A stretch of 54,524 nucleotides of DNA from positions 1 to 54,524 of the forward strand of contig CAYYPK010000041.1 of assembly GCA_964473525.1 (NCBI GenBank), in the 5' to 3' direction. A program made the translations under genes and the position numbers. This DNA comes from GCA-2687025 sp964473525 (lineage in GTDB: Bacteria > Poribacteria > WGA-4E > GCA-2687025). Shown piece after piece: positions 7,515 to 16,543 of this stretch (positions are counted from its first letter, which is position 1; every line of letters starts with the position of its first letter). Below the pieces are notes generated by a model, which worked only from the letters and a program-made list of their open reading frames with translations, did not search any database and had not been told where the DNA came from.

Positions 7515-9275
7515 CTACGACCGACTCCCACTCCCGAACAGATTCGACGGGCTGTCCGGCTCGACGTAAAGCGTCTTCTCACGACTATACGTGACGAAGC
7601 CGGAGGGCGTGCCCTTGGGCCGCACCACGTATCGCCGCCACGTGTAGTCCACCGGCACGTGCGATGAGTTCCGCGCCTTGCTGAAGTGCGCCGCGAGCTT
7701 TGCCGCCGCAAGCAGAACCGGCATGGGCACCTGCTCTTTGCGCTCGGGATTCCTGATGAGCACGTGCGACCCTGGTATCTGCTTGACGTGTAGCCACACG
7801 TCGTCCTTCTTCGCCATGCGCGTGACCAGCCACTCGTTCTCCCGGTCGTTGCGCCCGAGGAGGATGCGCCACGGTCCCGATGTAAACGACCGGTACGGCG
7901 TGGACTCCTCCTGCTTGCCCTTCGCCGACTTCTCCTTGATCCACCCTAGCTGGAGCAGTTGCTCACGCAACCGTTCGAGCGCCTTCAGGCCCTGCGCTCC
8001 GGTCAGTTTGCCGCGGTACTCCGCGAGCCACTCAAGCTCCTGGTCCGTGTCGGCGATGAGTTCGGCAATGCGCGAGTACCCGCGCTTTGCCCGCTTGTAC
8101 CGCTTGAAGTAGACCTGAGCGTTCTCGACGCCGGTCTTCATCGGGTCAAGAGGTATCTCGACCTCCGGGGCGTCTTGCTCGTAGTAGTTCAGCGTGGTCA
8201 GCGACTCGGCGCGAGGCTCTATCTCGTGCAGCGCCGCCATGATGAGATCGCCTTGGAGCCTGTACGTGTCTGCCTCCGCCGCGAGGGACAGGTCGCCCTT
8301 GAGCGCGGCGCGCTTCCGCAGGATCGCCTGCTCGCGCTTCGTGAGGGCCTGGGCAAGGCGCTGGCGCTGCTGCGATAGGGCCTCGCTCACGAGAAGCCGG
8401 TCGTGATAGGCGGCGATGGCGTCGTTCACCGTGTCGTACGCCACCACCCGCGCGTCGGGGTCGAGGGGTTCTGATGGGAACAGCCCCTGCCCCAGGGCCT
8501 TGGCGGACGGCTCGTCGGACGCGTACGTCACCGTGGGACGCACGTTTCCGTCCGCGATTGCGGCGATGCGATGGGAATAGGTTGCCCACACGGAGTCGAT
8601 GTCCGACGGGTCAGGCGTCGCGTGTAGAAGGGCGCGCGTGAAGGCGGGGCTTGACCCGCCAATGCCCGACATGAGCTGCCGCCACCGTGGGTCTTCGCTC
8701 GCTCCGCTGAGGAGGGCAGCCAGGTCGTTCCGGGTGACGTCGAAGGGGTTGGGGCGCTCGTCCTCTGGCGGCGCGACGTAAGTGACGCCGGGGAGGATCT
8801 CGCGATGGCGATTGCGGCTCTCGTCCACGTGCTTCGCCGCATCCACAATGCGCCCTGTCGACTCGTTCACGAGAATCAGGTTGCTGTGCTTGCCCATCAT
8901 CTCGGCGACGAGGCGGCGCTCGCCCCGGTCTTCGCCCATCCACCCTGGCGGCGGCCCGAAGGTCAGTGTGAGGATGCGGTCCAGACCGACTTGCTCGACG
9001 GCCTTCAGCTCGCAACGGCCGAGGTGGTGGAACAGTACGTCGGCAAAGTGCGTCCGGGTCTTGGACTTGGGAAAGCGGGCCGTCGTGTGAACACGCGCAT
9101 GCGTGGTATGCGAGGAGATGAGGATGCACGGGCCGCTCTCCTCGTCGCCGCGCCGCTGGAAACGTATGACGGCTTCGTGTGGCGACTCCTGCCCGACGTC
9201 ACGCACACGCCGTCCTTCGAAGCGGTCGCGCAGATACGGTACCATGCAGTAGAGCGAGAAGCTGTCGATAGCCAT
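7515..9275 (-). CDS. rqcH: NFACT family protein (RqcH / Rqc2 homolog)
   Basis: A 586-residue NFACT protein. The N-terminal NFACT-N domain starts MAIDSFSLYCMVPYLRDRFE and includes GERRLVAEMMGKHSNLILV (about 124-142), the usual MG-(K/R)-SN-(L/I) signature. A helical/coiled-coil middle follows at about 290-430. The C-terminal NFACT-R (DUF814) domain has GRNDRENEWLVTRMAKKDDVWLHV and IPGSHVLI (about 470-510), then YTWRRYVVRPKG. Bacterial RqcH binds obstructed 50S subunits and adds alanine tails that mark nascent chains for degradation. That would give the cell two protein quality-control routes beside the UBact proteasome. Length is normal for the family. Divergent from the DUF547 gene with only 69 nt between. 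Confidence 0.92.
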   Translation of the reverse strand: MAIDSFSLYCMVPYLRDRFEGRRVRDVGQESPHEAVIRFQRRGDEESGPCILISSHTTHARVHTTARFPKSKTRTHFADVLFHHLGRCELKAVEQVGLDRILTLTFGPPPGWMGEDRGERRLVAEMMGKHSNLILVNESTGRIVDAAKHVDESRNRHREILPGVTYVAPPEDERPNPFDVTRNDLAALLSGASEDPRWRQLMSGIGGSSPAFTRALLHATPDPSDIDSVWATYSHRIAAIADGNVRPTVTYASDEPSAKALGQGLFPSEPLDPDARVVAYDTVNDAIAAYHDRLLVSEALSQQRQRLAQALTKREQAILRKRAALKGDLSLAAEADTYRLQGDLIMAALHEIEPRAESLTTLNYYEQDAPEVEIPLDPMKTGVENAQVYFKRYKRAKRGYSRIAELIADTDQELEWLAEYRGKLTGAQGLKALERLREQLLQLGWIKEKSAKGKQEESTPYRSFTSGPWRILLGRNDRENEWLVTRMAKKDDVWLHVKQIPGSHVLIRNPERKEQVPMPVLLAAAKLAAHFSKARNSSHVPVDYTWRRYVVRPKGTPSGFVTYSREKTLYVEPDSPSNLFGSGSRS

Positions 9276-9344
9276 GGTCGTATCCCGTCGAGTTCGTGTG
9301 GGCCATGCCTGGGAATCGTAGCATCGGGGTGATCGGAGGGAAAT

Positions 9345-10193
9345 GTGGCGACACGAGTGTACGCGCTGATGCTTGCTACGCTCGTCGGCATCGCCTCCGC
9401 CAGGGCGTCCGATGCGCCGAGGGTACTCAACGCGTCTGACGTCCCTACTTCGGCGGTAGCGGCCGAGGACGCGGCTGCACGGCTGCGACGTTCCGCCGGC
9501 AGGCTTGTGGCGGAGTTCGTCGACGGCAGAAGCGTGGACTACGACGGTCTGCGGAGCTCTGAGGCGTTCGCGGATTACCTCATCCTCGCGCGCTCTCTAG
9601 AGGGCGTGGACTTGCGCTCCCTGGACACGCAGAACGAGGGACTGGCGTTCTGGATCAACCTGTACAACGCCCTCGTCCTGCACGCTGTGTTGGAGTCCGA
9701 CGTCGCGGAGAGCGTCCGCGAGGACGAGACGTTCTTCGACCGCTACGCGTACCGCGTGGGAGGGCTCATCTTCACCGCGAACGACATCGAGCACGGCGTA
9801 CTGCGTGGGGTGGCGTTCACAGACGACGACCCTCGGTCGGCGCACGTCGTTCCCCGGCTTGACCCCCGCCTTCACTTTGCTCTGAATTGCGCTGCCGCCG
9901 GATGCCCGCCCATCGCCTCTTACAGCGCGGAAGACATCGACGCTGAATTGGACCTGGCTGCCGCTTCCTTCGTGAACAGCGCGTCGGAAGTGCGCATCGA
10001 CGCTGCGGGCGGGACGATGCATCTCTCGCCGATCTTCAACTGGTACGCCGGCGACTTCGGCTTCTCGGACGCCGCGCTTCACCGCTTCGTGCTCGCCTAC
10101 CTCGACCCAGGCGACGAGAGGGACTACCTCGCGGCGAACGTCGGCGCCATTCAGATCGAATACAACGACTACGACTGGAGCCTCAACCGTTGA
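9345..10193 (+). CDS. DUF547 protein, exported
   Basis: A 282-residue protein with an N-terminal signal sequence (hydrophobic to about residue 19, ending SARA) and a DUF547 domain. Typical motifs are AFWINLYNALVLHAVLE (about 104-120), FDRYAYRVGG, and LHFALNCAAAGCPPI (about 175-189). GTG 9345 is the start: GGAGGG lies at 9335-9340 and an overlapping ATG at 9343 is out of frame. Function is unknown; the fold is thought to be related to cysteine peptidases, and the conserved LNC...GCP segment fits that. The stop overlaps the TTG start of the next gene (TTGA), implying translational coupling. Confidence 0.85.
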   Translation: MATRVYALMLATLVGIASARASDAPRVLNASDVPTSAVAAEDAAARLRRSAGRLVAEFVDGRSVDYDGLRSSEAFADYLILARSLEGVDLRSLDTQNEGLAFWINLYNALVLHAVLESDVAESVREDETFFDRYAYRVGGLIFTANDIEHGVLRGVAFTDDDPRSAHVVPRLDPRLHFALNCAAAGCPPIASYSAEDIDAELDLAAASFVNSASEVRIDAAGGTMHLSPIFNWYAGDFGFSDAALHRFVLAYLDPGDERDYLAANVGAIQIEYNDYDWSLNR

Positions 10194-10999
10194 TACCGTC
10201 TGATGTGCAGATCGCGCGGGATCTGCCGTACGCGGCTTCGGCACGCGCATCGCAGGCGCTGGACCTCTACTGGCGGCCCGAAGGTGATCCGCACGCGCTG
10301 CTGGTGTGGATCCACGGCGGAGGGTGGATGGGTGGCGACAAGGCCCACTGCGAAGCCGCGCGGTCGGTGCTTGTAGATGGTTACGCGGTGGCGAGTGTCA
10401 ACTATCGACTGAGCGACGAGGCGACCTTCCCCGCGCAGTTGCACGACTGCCGCGCCGCCGTGCGCTGGCTGCGACGCAACGCTACGGCGTACAACATCGA
10501 CGCGTCCAGGATCGGCGCCTGGGGGTCGTCCGCGGGCGGTCATCTTGCCGCGTTGTTGGGAACAGCGCGCGGGGCGCTGCGCCAGGGCGACCCCGACGCA
10601 GGCGACATCTCCGACGCCGTGCAGGCCGTGTGCGACTGGTTCGGGCCGACGGACTTCTTGCGCATGAACGACGAACCGGGGGCGGTAGACCACGACGCGG
10701 CCGACTCGCCAGAGTCGCGGCTCGTCGGAGGCCCCATCCGCGAGTTCGCCGACCGCGTCGTAGCGGCGAACCCCGCGACGTACGTGACTCAAGACTCCCC
10801 GCCATTTCTCATCGTGCACGGGGCGAGCGACGACTTGGTGCTGCCTTCGCAGAGCGCAATACTGCACAACGCGCTCCGGGAGGCGGGAGTGGTCTCCGAG
10901 CTGATCGTGATAGACGGTGGCGGACATGGGTTCGGCCCGAAACACATCGACGCCGCAATGAATCCCACACGTGCGTTCTTCCGCCGCCACCTGCTGTGA
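10190..10999 (+). CDS. alpha/beta hydrolase, BD-FAE/hormone-sensitive-lipase-like
   Basis: A 269-residue serine hydrolase. The oxyanion motif HGGGW (about 43-47), nucleophile motif GSSAGG (about 112-117), acid-bearing IVHGASDDLVLP (about 209-220) and GGGHGFGP (catalytic His, about 244-251) form a complete triad. This group (BD-FAE/esterase-lipase) removes acyl groups from carbohydrates or small esters. The start is TTG 10190, overlapping the previous stop by 4 nt; no signal peptide is seen, so it is probably cytoplasmic. Confidence 0.88.
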   Translation: MIPSDVQIARDLPYAASARASQALDLYWRPEGDPHALLVWIHGGGWMGGDKAHCEAARSVLVDGYAVASVNYRLSDEATFPAQLHDCRAAVRWLRRNATAYNIDASRIGAWGSSAGGHLAALLGTARGALRQGDPDAGDISDAVQAVCDWFGPTDFLRMNDEPGAVDHDAADSPESRLVGGPIREFADRVVAANPATYVTQDSPPFLIVHGASDDLVLPSQSAILHNALREAGVVSELIVIDGGGHGFGPKHIDAAMNPTRAFFRRHLL

Positions 11000-11103
11000 G
11001 TCGTCGTGAAGCGGCCTTCCGTGTTGCAGCGGCTGATGGGCCGCTCTGAGCGTCAGTATCGCCCGCGTCTCGGCCTAACGTCGGCCTGCCACGGCTTTCT
11101 GCG

Positions 11104-11133
11104 TTGACCCTTTGACGAAGCGAGTGCTAGAAT
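11104..11133 (+). promoter_or_regulatory. sigma-70 promoter of tRNA-Gln
   Basis: TTGACC (11104-11109), an 18-nt spacer and TAGAAT (11128-11133) end 22 nt before the tRNA. The 14 bases GCGAGTGCTAGAAT at and before the -10 recur exactly at 44480-44493, in another TTGACC-N18-TAGAAT promoter. Confidence 0.7.
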
Positions 11134-11155
11134 ACCTGCGCAATCGTACTAGAGT

Positions 11156-11229
11156 TGCCGGGTCGTCTAGTGGTAGGACACGTGGCTCTGGACCACGCTG
11201 CGAGGGTTCGAATCCTTCCCCGGCAACCA
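11156..11229 (+). tRNA. tRNA-Gln (CTG)
   Basis: A complete cloverleaf: acceptor TGCCGGG/CCCGGCA, D-stem GTCT/GGAC, anticodon stem CGTGG/CCACG with loop CTCTGGA (anticodon CTG), T-arm GAGGG-TTCGAAT-CCTTC, discriminator A and an encoded CCA. A T5 run follows directly and may help termination. Confidence 0.95.
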
Positions 11230-11396
11230 TTTTTGTGCCCGCCTGGATACCCGGTCGGTAATAGATTGCCCGTCACGTTGAGACGGTAGGCTCGTTCTTC
11301 GTAACCCGCGCTCGTCGCGCAGCGAAGAATGTGTGTGGCTATGCGCGCGTCGCGCAAGGAATTGCGGGTAGACACCCGCGCACGAAGGAGAGACTT

Positions 11397-11669
11397 ATGG
11401 GAGCCGGACGTAACGCAGGCGTATTTCGTATGCCCTATCCAATTCCGCGCACGGTTGAGCTGAGCATTGCCCAGGGGGTGGCCCGGCAGCAGCTTGAGAC
11501 TTGCGACCCGCTGCTCGCTAGCGGCGTGATGTACCACGACAACGGCCGAACGAAGTGGGTCACTAAGAACGGCTATGGCCAGTTGCGGCCCGAAGGCGAC
11601 GCGTCGGTGGTCGAGTACCGTCCATGGCGTGGCGCCGTGCCGCGTTGGGCGGCCGCCCGCCTGCGATAG
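11397..11669 (+). CDS. hypothetical small protein, 90 residues
   Basis: A 90-residue protein with no family that I recognise. ATG 11397 is preceded by AAGGAGA with good spacing, which is the main support. The sequence is rich in Arg, Gly and aromatic residues (e.g. MYHDNGRTKWVTKNGYGQL) and has no signal peptide or membrane segment. The YHDNGRTKW...YGQL stretch looks like a short beta-hairpin unit. It is convergent with the beta-propeller gene. Confidence 0.45.
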   Translation: MGAGRNAGVFRMPYPIPRTVELSIAQGVARQQLETCDPLLASGVMYHDNGRTKWVTKNGYGQLRPEGDASVVEYRPWRGAVPRWAAARLR

Positions 11670-11793
11670 CGGCCCGCTGCGAACGTCGAAGGCCGTCCCA
11701 CGGGGCGGTCTTCATCCTGTACAGACGCCGCTGTCCGCGCGCGATACGCAGCGGCCAACTGACATGTGCGCGTTTCGTCCGCCGGGCTACTCG

Positions 11794-14043
11794 TTACCGC
11801 GCCAGAATCACTCGGCGCGTGTCCGTCGTAGTCCCTGCCCTCAGCGTGACGAAGTACGTGCCGCTCGCGACCGCTTCACCGCGGGCGTCCGTGCCATCCC
11901 ACCGGAGCGCGGTGTGCTGCTCGCAGTAAACCCCGGCCGCCACCCGCCCAAGGTCGAACGACCGGACGAGCGCGCCCGTGGAAGTCATAATGTCCACTCG
12001 GGCATCCGACGAGAACTTCAGCGCGTACGGGATCCACATCTCGGGGTTGGCGGGGTTTGGGAAGCCGGGAAGGAGGCCAGCATCCCCCTTGATCGCGCCC
12101 CACGCCGTGTGTAGCACCCCCGCCCCCTCCTCAACGTCGAGCGGCTCGGAGGGCGAACGCCGCAAGCGGTACACTCCGCCTGTCGTGCCGGCGTAGACGT
12201 TCAGCGCGTCCGAGGGATCCAGAGTGACCGAGTAGACGTTGCGCGACTCCAGCCCTCGGTTCATGCCCGCCCACCGATCGCCGCCGTCTGTCGTCACAAA
12301 CACCCCGGCGCCCCAGGTGGCGGCGTACACATGGCCTGGTGTCGTCGGGTCAGGGGCGACCTCCCACACGTTGTTGTTCCGCAGCCCGACGCTGACGGGA
12401 GACCAGGTTATACCCGCGTCCTCGCTCTTGTACACGCCGCCGCCGAACAGCCCGGCGTACACGACAGAGTGGTCGGTGGGATCGAACTCCAGCGAGACGG
12501 CTGGAGCCCCCTGGTGCACGAAGTCCCATGTCGCCCCGCGATCGTCGCTACGCAGAATCCCCCTGCCGTCCGCGCCGAACCGCACGAAACCCCACGATCC
12601 CGCGAGCATGATGTCTGGGTCGGCAGGGCTGATGGCAATCGCCCACAGGGCACCCTCCTCCAAGCCGGTGGGAGCCCAGGTAGTCCCCTGGTCCAGGCTG
12701 CGGCGGATCCCAATGCCCTCCGAGCCCGCGTAGACGACATCGGAATCGGTGGGATCGACATCCACCGCGACGATGATGCCGGCGACGAGTCCCTGGCGCA
12801 TGGGCGCCCAGTGCCGCCCCTGGTCGTCGCTGCGGTAGACTCCACCACCGTCGGTGCCGGCATAGAGCCGGTCGGGGTTCGTCGGGTGGATCGTGAAGTC
12901 GGGGAGCACGAGCGTGGTCAGGCCGTCGCTCGCAGGTGTCCAGGTCGCAGCGGCGTCCTCGGATCGGTAAACGCCCCCGCCCCACGTCGCCGCGTAGACC
13001 GTATTCGGGCGCGATGGGTCGACGCGAACTGTCTTGACGTGGCTGTTCCGCAGGCCCTTCGACGCGCGCTCCCAGCGACCGCCTTGGTCTACCTTCCGGT
13101 ACACACCGTCACCGGAAATCCCCGCGTAGATCCTGTTCGTAGCGGGGTCGACTGCCAGATCCTGCACCCACCCATTCCTCGTGGGAAGTATTTCCCACGA
13201 GTCTCCGGCGTTGCGGGACCGCAGAACCCCCGCCCCGAACGTGCCGACGTACATCGTGGACGGGTCGTTCCGGTCGTAGGCAATGCTGTTGACGAGCTGA
13301 TAGAGCCAGCGGCGCAAGTCTGGGTTCAGCACCTGCTCCCAGGTCTCGCCTCGATCCAGACTGCGGGAGATCCCGACGCCCGACTCCGTCACAAACACGG
13401 TGTCGGCATCCGTGGGGTGAACGGACACCTTCGCCAGACGGCCGAAGGGATGCGCGACAGAGACCCACGCGTCACCACGCGTGTCGGACACGTAGAGGCC
13501 CTGCATGGTCGCGGCGTAGACGCGCGCGGGCGTTTCCCAGTCGACCGCCAGGCCGAACACGAGCGCGGAGCGGGGCAAGTCACCGACGACGTTCCAGTCG
13601 CCGCCATCGTCGTCTGTGCGTAGCACGCCAAGCCCGTCCACGCCGACATATGCGACAGCGTGGTCCGTCGGGTCCACCGCGCAGGCGCGGACAACGCCGC
13701 CTACCCCCAGCGCGGTCCACACGGCGCCCGCGCCGCTCGTACGGTACAGGCCATCAAGCGTACCGGCGTATGCAAGGCCGTCCGCGCCCGGGGGAGCCGC
13801 CATCGACACGACGAACTCACCGGGAAGGCCGGCGGCGGCCCAGGTCGCCGCCTCGTCCGTGCTGATGAAGACGCCGTCGCCCCAAGTGCCTGCATACAGC
13901 CGCTCCGCGGTCGCGGCAATCGACCGCACGACGCCTCCATCGATCTGCGTGAGGCTCGGCCGCCATTCGTTCGCGGCCTCGGTGTTCGCGGCGACGTAGA
14001 TACACACGAACGACACCGCACACGACAGCAACCATCGCCGCAT
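11794..14043 (-). CDS. secreted BNR/Ycf48-like beta-propeller with FlgD-like C-terminal domain
   Basis: A 749-residue exported protein. ATG 14043 has GGGAGG about 10 nt upstream and opens a signal peptide (MRRWLLSCAVSFVCIYVAA). The body is a long run of repeats, each about 45 residues, of the form Y-AGT-GGGVYRS-D-G-TW (e.g. VYAATWGGGVYRSEDAAATW). These are sialidase/photosystem-stability (BNR, Asp-box) blades, enough for one or two propellers. The last 90 residues (ALRWDGTDARGEAVASGTYF) form a FlgD-Ig-like domain often found as a sorting or anchoring tail in Poribacteria-type secreted proteins. Role is unknown; surface binding or glycan recognition is likely. It shares blade motifs with the C-terminus of the giant protein at 37.1-41.8 kb. 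Confidence 0.82.
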   Translation of the reverse strand: MRRWLLSCAVSFVCIYVAANTEAANEWRPSLTQIDGGVVRSIAATAERLYAGTWGDGVFISTDEAATWAAAGLPGEFVVSMAAPPGADGLAYAGTLDGLYRTSGAGAVWTALGVGGVVRACAVDPTDHAVAYVGVDGLGVLRTDDDGGDWNVVGDLPRSALVFGLAVDWETPARVYAATMQGLYVSDTRGDAWVSVAHPFGRLAKVSVHPTDADTVFVTESGVGISRSLDRGETWEQVLNPDLRRWLYQLVNSIAYDRNDPSTMYVGTFGAGVLRSRNAGDSWEILPTRNGWVQDLAVDPATNRIYAGISGDGVYRKVDQGGRWERASKGLRNSHVKTVRVDPSRPNTVYAATWGGGVYRSEDAAATWTPASDGLTTLVLPDFTIHPTNPDRLYAGTDGGGVYRSDDQGRHWAPMRQGLVAGIIVAVDVDPTDSDVVYAGSEGIGIRRSLDQGTTWAPTGLEEGALWAIAISPADPDIMLAGSWGFVRFGADGRGILRSDDRGATWDFVHQGAPAVSLEFDPTDHSVVYAGLFGGGVYKSEDAGITWSPVSVGLRNNNVWEVAPDPTTPGHVYAATWGAGVFVTTDGGDRWAGMNRGLESRNVYSVTLDPSDALNVYAGTTGGVYRLRRSPSEPLDVEEGAGVLHTAWGAIKGDAGLLPGFPNPANPEMWIPYALKFSSDARVDIMTSTGALVRSFDLGRVAAGVYCEQHTALRWDGTDARGEAVASGTYFVTLRAGTTTDTRRVILAR

Positions 14044-14096
14044 GTCGCGCTTGCCTCCCACTAATAGAAGAGGAACAGGAGATAGGTCCATATAGA

Positions 14097-14110
14097 ACGT
14101 AGGGCTACGT
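14097..14110. promoter_or_regulatory. 14-nt inverted repeat in divergent promoter region
   Basis: ACGTAG-GG-CTACGT lies in an AT-richer patch (14080-14120) between the leftward propeller gene and the rightward sulfatase, with TATA-like stretches on both sides. Position and symmetry would suit an operator for a dimeric regulator; nothing else supports it. Confidence 0.3.
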
Positions 14111-14222
14111 ATATAGTATCTTCGTGTCGTCGCGGCCGCAAGCGGATGGCGAGAACAGGCGGTCGTTGCGAACGCGTGGCGCCTCTGCGATAGTTGGCGG
14201 GCCTCCCACCTGGATCCCCAGC

Positions 14223-15746
14223 ATGCGCCGACCGAACATCCTCTTCATCACCACCGACCAGCAGCGCGCCGACCACCTCGGCTGCGCGGGACATGACGTG
14301 CTACGCACGCCAAACATCGACCGCCTCGCGACAGAAGGCGCGATGTTCGAGCGCTGCCACGTCAACAACCCCCTGTGCATGCCCTCACGGGCGACGATGA
14401 TGACGGGGCGTAACCCTCGGTCGCACGGGGTGTGGTGCAACGGCGTGCCGCTCCCGAAGGGGGAGACGACCGTGCCCGAGCTTCTCGGCGAAGCTGGTTA
14501 CGCGACCGCGCTCATCGGGAAGGCGCACTTCACGCCGTGGGGCTCAGAGGTACCGGGTGAGGACGGCGTCACCGAGCACATGGCCGTGTGGAACGAAGAT
14601 GGTGTGGGGCGTGGGTGGAACGGGCCGTATTACGGCTTCGAGCACGTCGACCTCGCGCTCGGGCATGGGAACGCCGCCGGGCACTACCGATACTGGCTCG
14701 AGGACGAGCGCCCGGACGCGCTCTCGAAGCTCGGAAGGGATGCGGCGCTGTCGCCTCCGACGGGAACGCCACAGGCGTGGCGGTCAGGCTTGCCCGTAGA
14801 GGCGCACTCGTCCACGTACGTCGCTGATAGGTCGGTCGAGTACATGCGACGGCGCAGCGAGGACGACACCCCGTTCTTCCTCTGGGCGTCGTTCCCCGAC
14901 CCGCACCATCCGTACTCGCCACCAGCCCCGTACTGCGACACGTACACACCTGAGGATGTGCGCCTTCCGACGCGGCAGGAACCGCGCACGGACGGAACGC
15001 CTGACGAACTGCGCGACAAGCCGCCCCACTACCTCGACGACTACTTCAGCCGCATCCGTACCGACGGCACCGGGCCGCACAATCGCCTTAGCGAGCTAAC
15101 CGACGACAACGTACGGGAGACCATCGCCCTGACATACGGAATGATGGCGCTCGTGGACGACTCCATCGGCCGCATGTGGCAGGCGATGGACGAGCTAGGG
15201 CTGTGGGAGGACACGCTGGTCGTCTACTGCTCGGACCACGGCGACCTCATGGGCGACCACTGGCTCATGAACAAGGGGCCGTTCCACTACGACGCGCTGC
15301 TTCGCGTTCCCTGCCTCGCGCGCGCTCCAGGCGGCCGTGGTATGGCTGGCCTGCGCGTGGACTCCTTCGCGCAGCTCATTGATCTGCCGCTGACGTTCCT
15401 GGATTATGCGGGCGTGGACCCAGCGTTCGGCATGCAGGGCCGCAGCCTCCGAGCGGCGATCGAAGGGCGTGATCAGGACGCTCCCGAAGCCATTCTGGTC
15501 GAGAACTCGTCCGGTGAACTGCCCCACCTCAAGCTCAAGACGGTGCAGACGCGTGAGTGGAAAATGACGGTGTACGCCGGACAGGAGTACGGAGAGCTCT
15601 ACGACCTGCGGAACGACCCCCACGAATTCAGGAACCTGTGGGACGCGCCAGAGCAAGGCCGCGTGAAGGCAGAGCTACGCGCCCGGATGGTCGACCTGCT
15701 TGTGGGGAGCGAGGACCGCTTACCACGACGCCTGTGCCACGCGTAG
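14223..15746 (+). CDS. type I sulfatase (Cys-type)
   Basis: A 507-residue arylsulfatase-family enzyme that hydrolyses sulfate esters. The N-terminal metal site DQQRAD follows MRRPNILFITT. The formylglycine motif is C52-M-P-S-R56 in NNPLCMPSRATMMTGRNP; Cys52 is the residue to be modified. Other signatures are IGKAHFTPWG and the Ca-binding YCSDHGDLMGDHWLMNKGPF (about 337-356). The C-terminus ends in the usual ELYDLRNDPHEFRNLW subdomain. No signal peptide is seen from ATG 14223. Upstream in-frame codons to 14124 do not look like a secretion signal either, so a cytoplasmic place is likely. The maturase at 5.6 kb can supply the modification. Confidence 0.92.
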   Translation: MRRPNILFITTDQQRADHLGCAGHDVLRTPNIDRLATEGAMFERCHVNNPLCMPSRATMMTGRNPRSHGVWCNGVPLPKGETTVPELLGEAGYATALIGKAHFTPWGSEVPGEDGVTEHMAVWNEDGVGRGWNGPYYGFEHVDLALGHGNAAGHYRYWLEDERPDALSKLGRDAALSPPTGTPQAWRSGLPVEAHSSTYVADRSVEYMRRRSEDDTPFFLWASFPDPHHPYSPPAPYCDTYTPEDVRLPTRQEPRTDGTPDELRDKPPHYLDDYFSRIRTDGTGPHNRLSELTDDNVRETIALTYGMMALVDDSIGRMWQAMDELGLWEDTLVVYCSDHGDLMGDHWLMNKGPFHYDALLRVPCLARAPGGRGMAGLRVDSFAQLIDLPLTFLDYAGVDPAFGMQGRSLRAAIEGRDQDAPEAILVENSSGELPHLKLKTVQTREWKMTVYAGQEYGELYDLRNDPHEFRNLWDAPEQGRVKAELRARMVDLLVGSEDRLPRRLCHA

Positions 15747-15750
15747 GGGT

Positions 15751-16482
15751 CTAGTGATCGTCCAGGGTGCCGACGTGGATGTCGATCTCGTCGCGGTTGC
15801 GGACGTTCTCGACTTCGCCGTCACGGATGTAGCAGACGCGGTCGGACACGTCCAGCATCTTCAGGTCATGCGTCGCGCTGACGATCGTCACGCCCTGTGA
15901 CTGGTTGAGTTCCTTGAGCAGGTCGATAATCTCGCGACCCGTTATCGTGTCCAGGTTCGCTGTCGGCTCGTCTGCGAGGATGATGTCGGGGCCGTTTGCG
16001 AGCGCGCGCGCGATGGCGACGCGCTGCTGCTGACCGCCGGAGAGCTCCGTCGGCAGATGGTGGTGTCGATCCTCTAGCCCGACAAGGGTCAGCAGTTCCA
16101 TACCACGCTCGGCGCGTTGCTTGGGCGGCGTACCGGCGAAGATCATCGGCAACGTGACGTTGTCCAGAGCCGACATAACCACGAGGAGGTTGTACGACTG
16201 GAAGATGTAGCCCATGCGGTTGCAGCGGATCCAAGCGAGCTGCTCCATGGTCAGCTTCGCCATGTCCTCGCCCTCAATGACGACGCTGCCCGTGGTGGGC
16301 TGATCCAGAGCGCCGATCATGTTGAAGAGGGTGGACTTGCCCGACCCCGACGGCCCCATGAGCGACAGGTACTCGCCGCGTCGGATGCTGAGGTCGACGC
16401 CAGCTAGCGCGTGCACCACTTCGGCGCCCATGCGGTACTCTTTCGTTACCGCGTCGGCCGTTACAACGAAGTCTTCAGCCAT
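15751..16482 (-). CDS. ABC transporter ATP-binding protein (MacB/LolD type)
   Basis: A 243-residue ATPase with Walker A GPSGSGKSTLFN (about 43-54), Q-loop FQSYNLL, signature LSGGQQQRVAIARAL (about 144-158), Walker B IILADEPTANLD and a switch His in VSATHD. The sequence follows the MacB/LolD/FtsE clade, which drives membrane-anchored mechanotransmission rather than solute import. ATG 16482 is used; a GTG precedes it directly. It lies 61 nt downstream of its permease on the same strand, so the two form an operon. Its 3' end nearly touches the convergent sulfatase gene. Confidence 0.93.
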   Translation of the reverse strand: MAEDFVVTADAVTKEYRMGAEVVHALAGVDLSIRRGEYLSLMGPSGSGKSTLFNMIGALDQPTTGSVVIEGEDMAKLTMEQLAWIRCNRMGYIFQSYNLLVVMSALDNVTLPMIFAGTPPKQRAERGMELLTLVGLEDRHHHLPTELSGGQQQRVAIARALANGPDIILADEPTANLDTITGREIIDLLKELNQSQGVTIVSATHDLKMLDVSDRVCYIRDGEVENVRNRDEIDIHVGTLDDH

Positions 16483-16543
16483 CACATTCTCTCAGCCGAA
16501 TGGCGACCCACGCTCTGGGCGACCTGGAAACTACGCTTCTGGA

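Noticed and set aside
12331..13623. 430-codon frame opposite the beta-propeller gene
   Set aside because: Antisense shadow of the repeat-rich gene; composition is typical of the complement of BNR blades.
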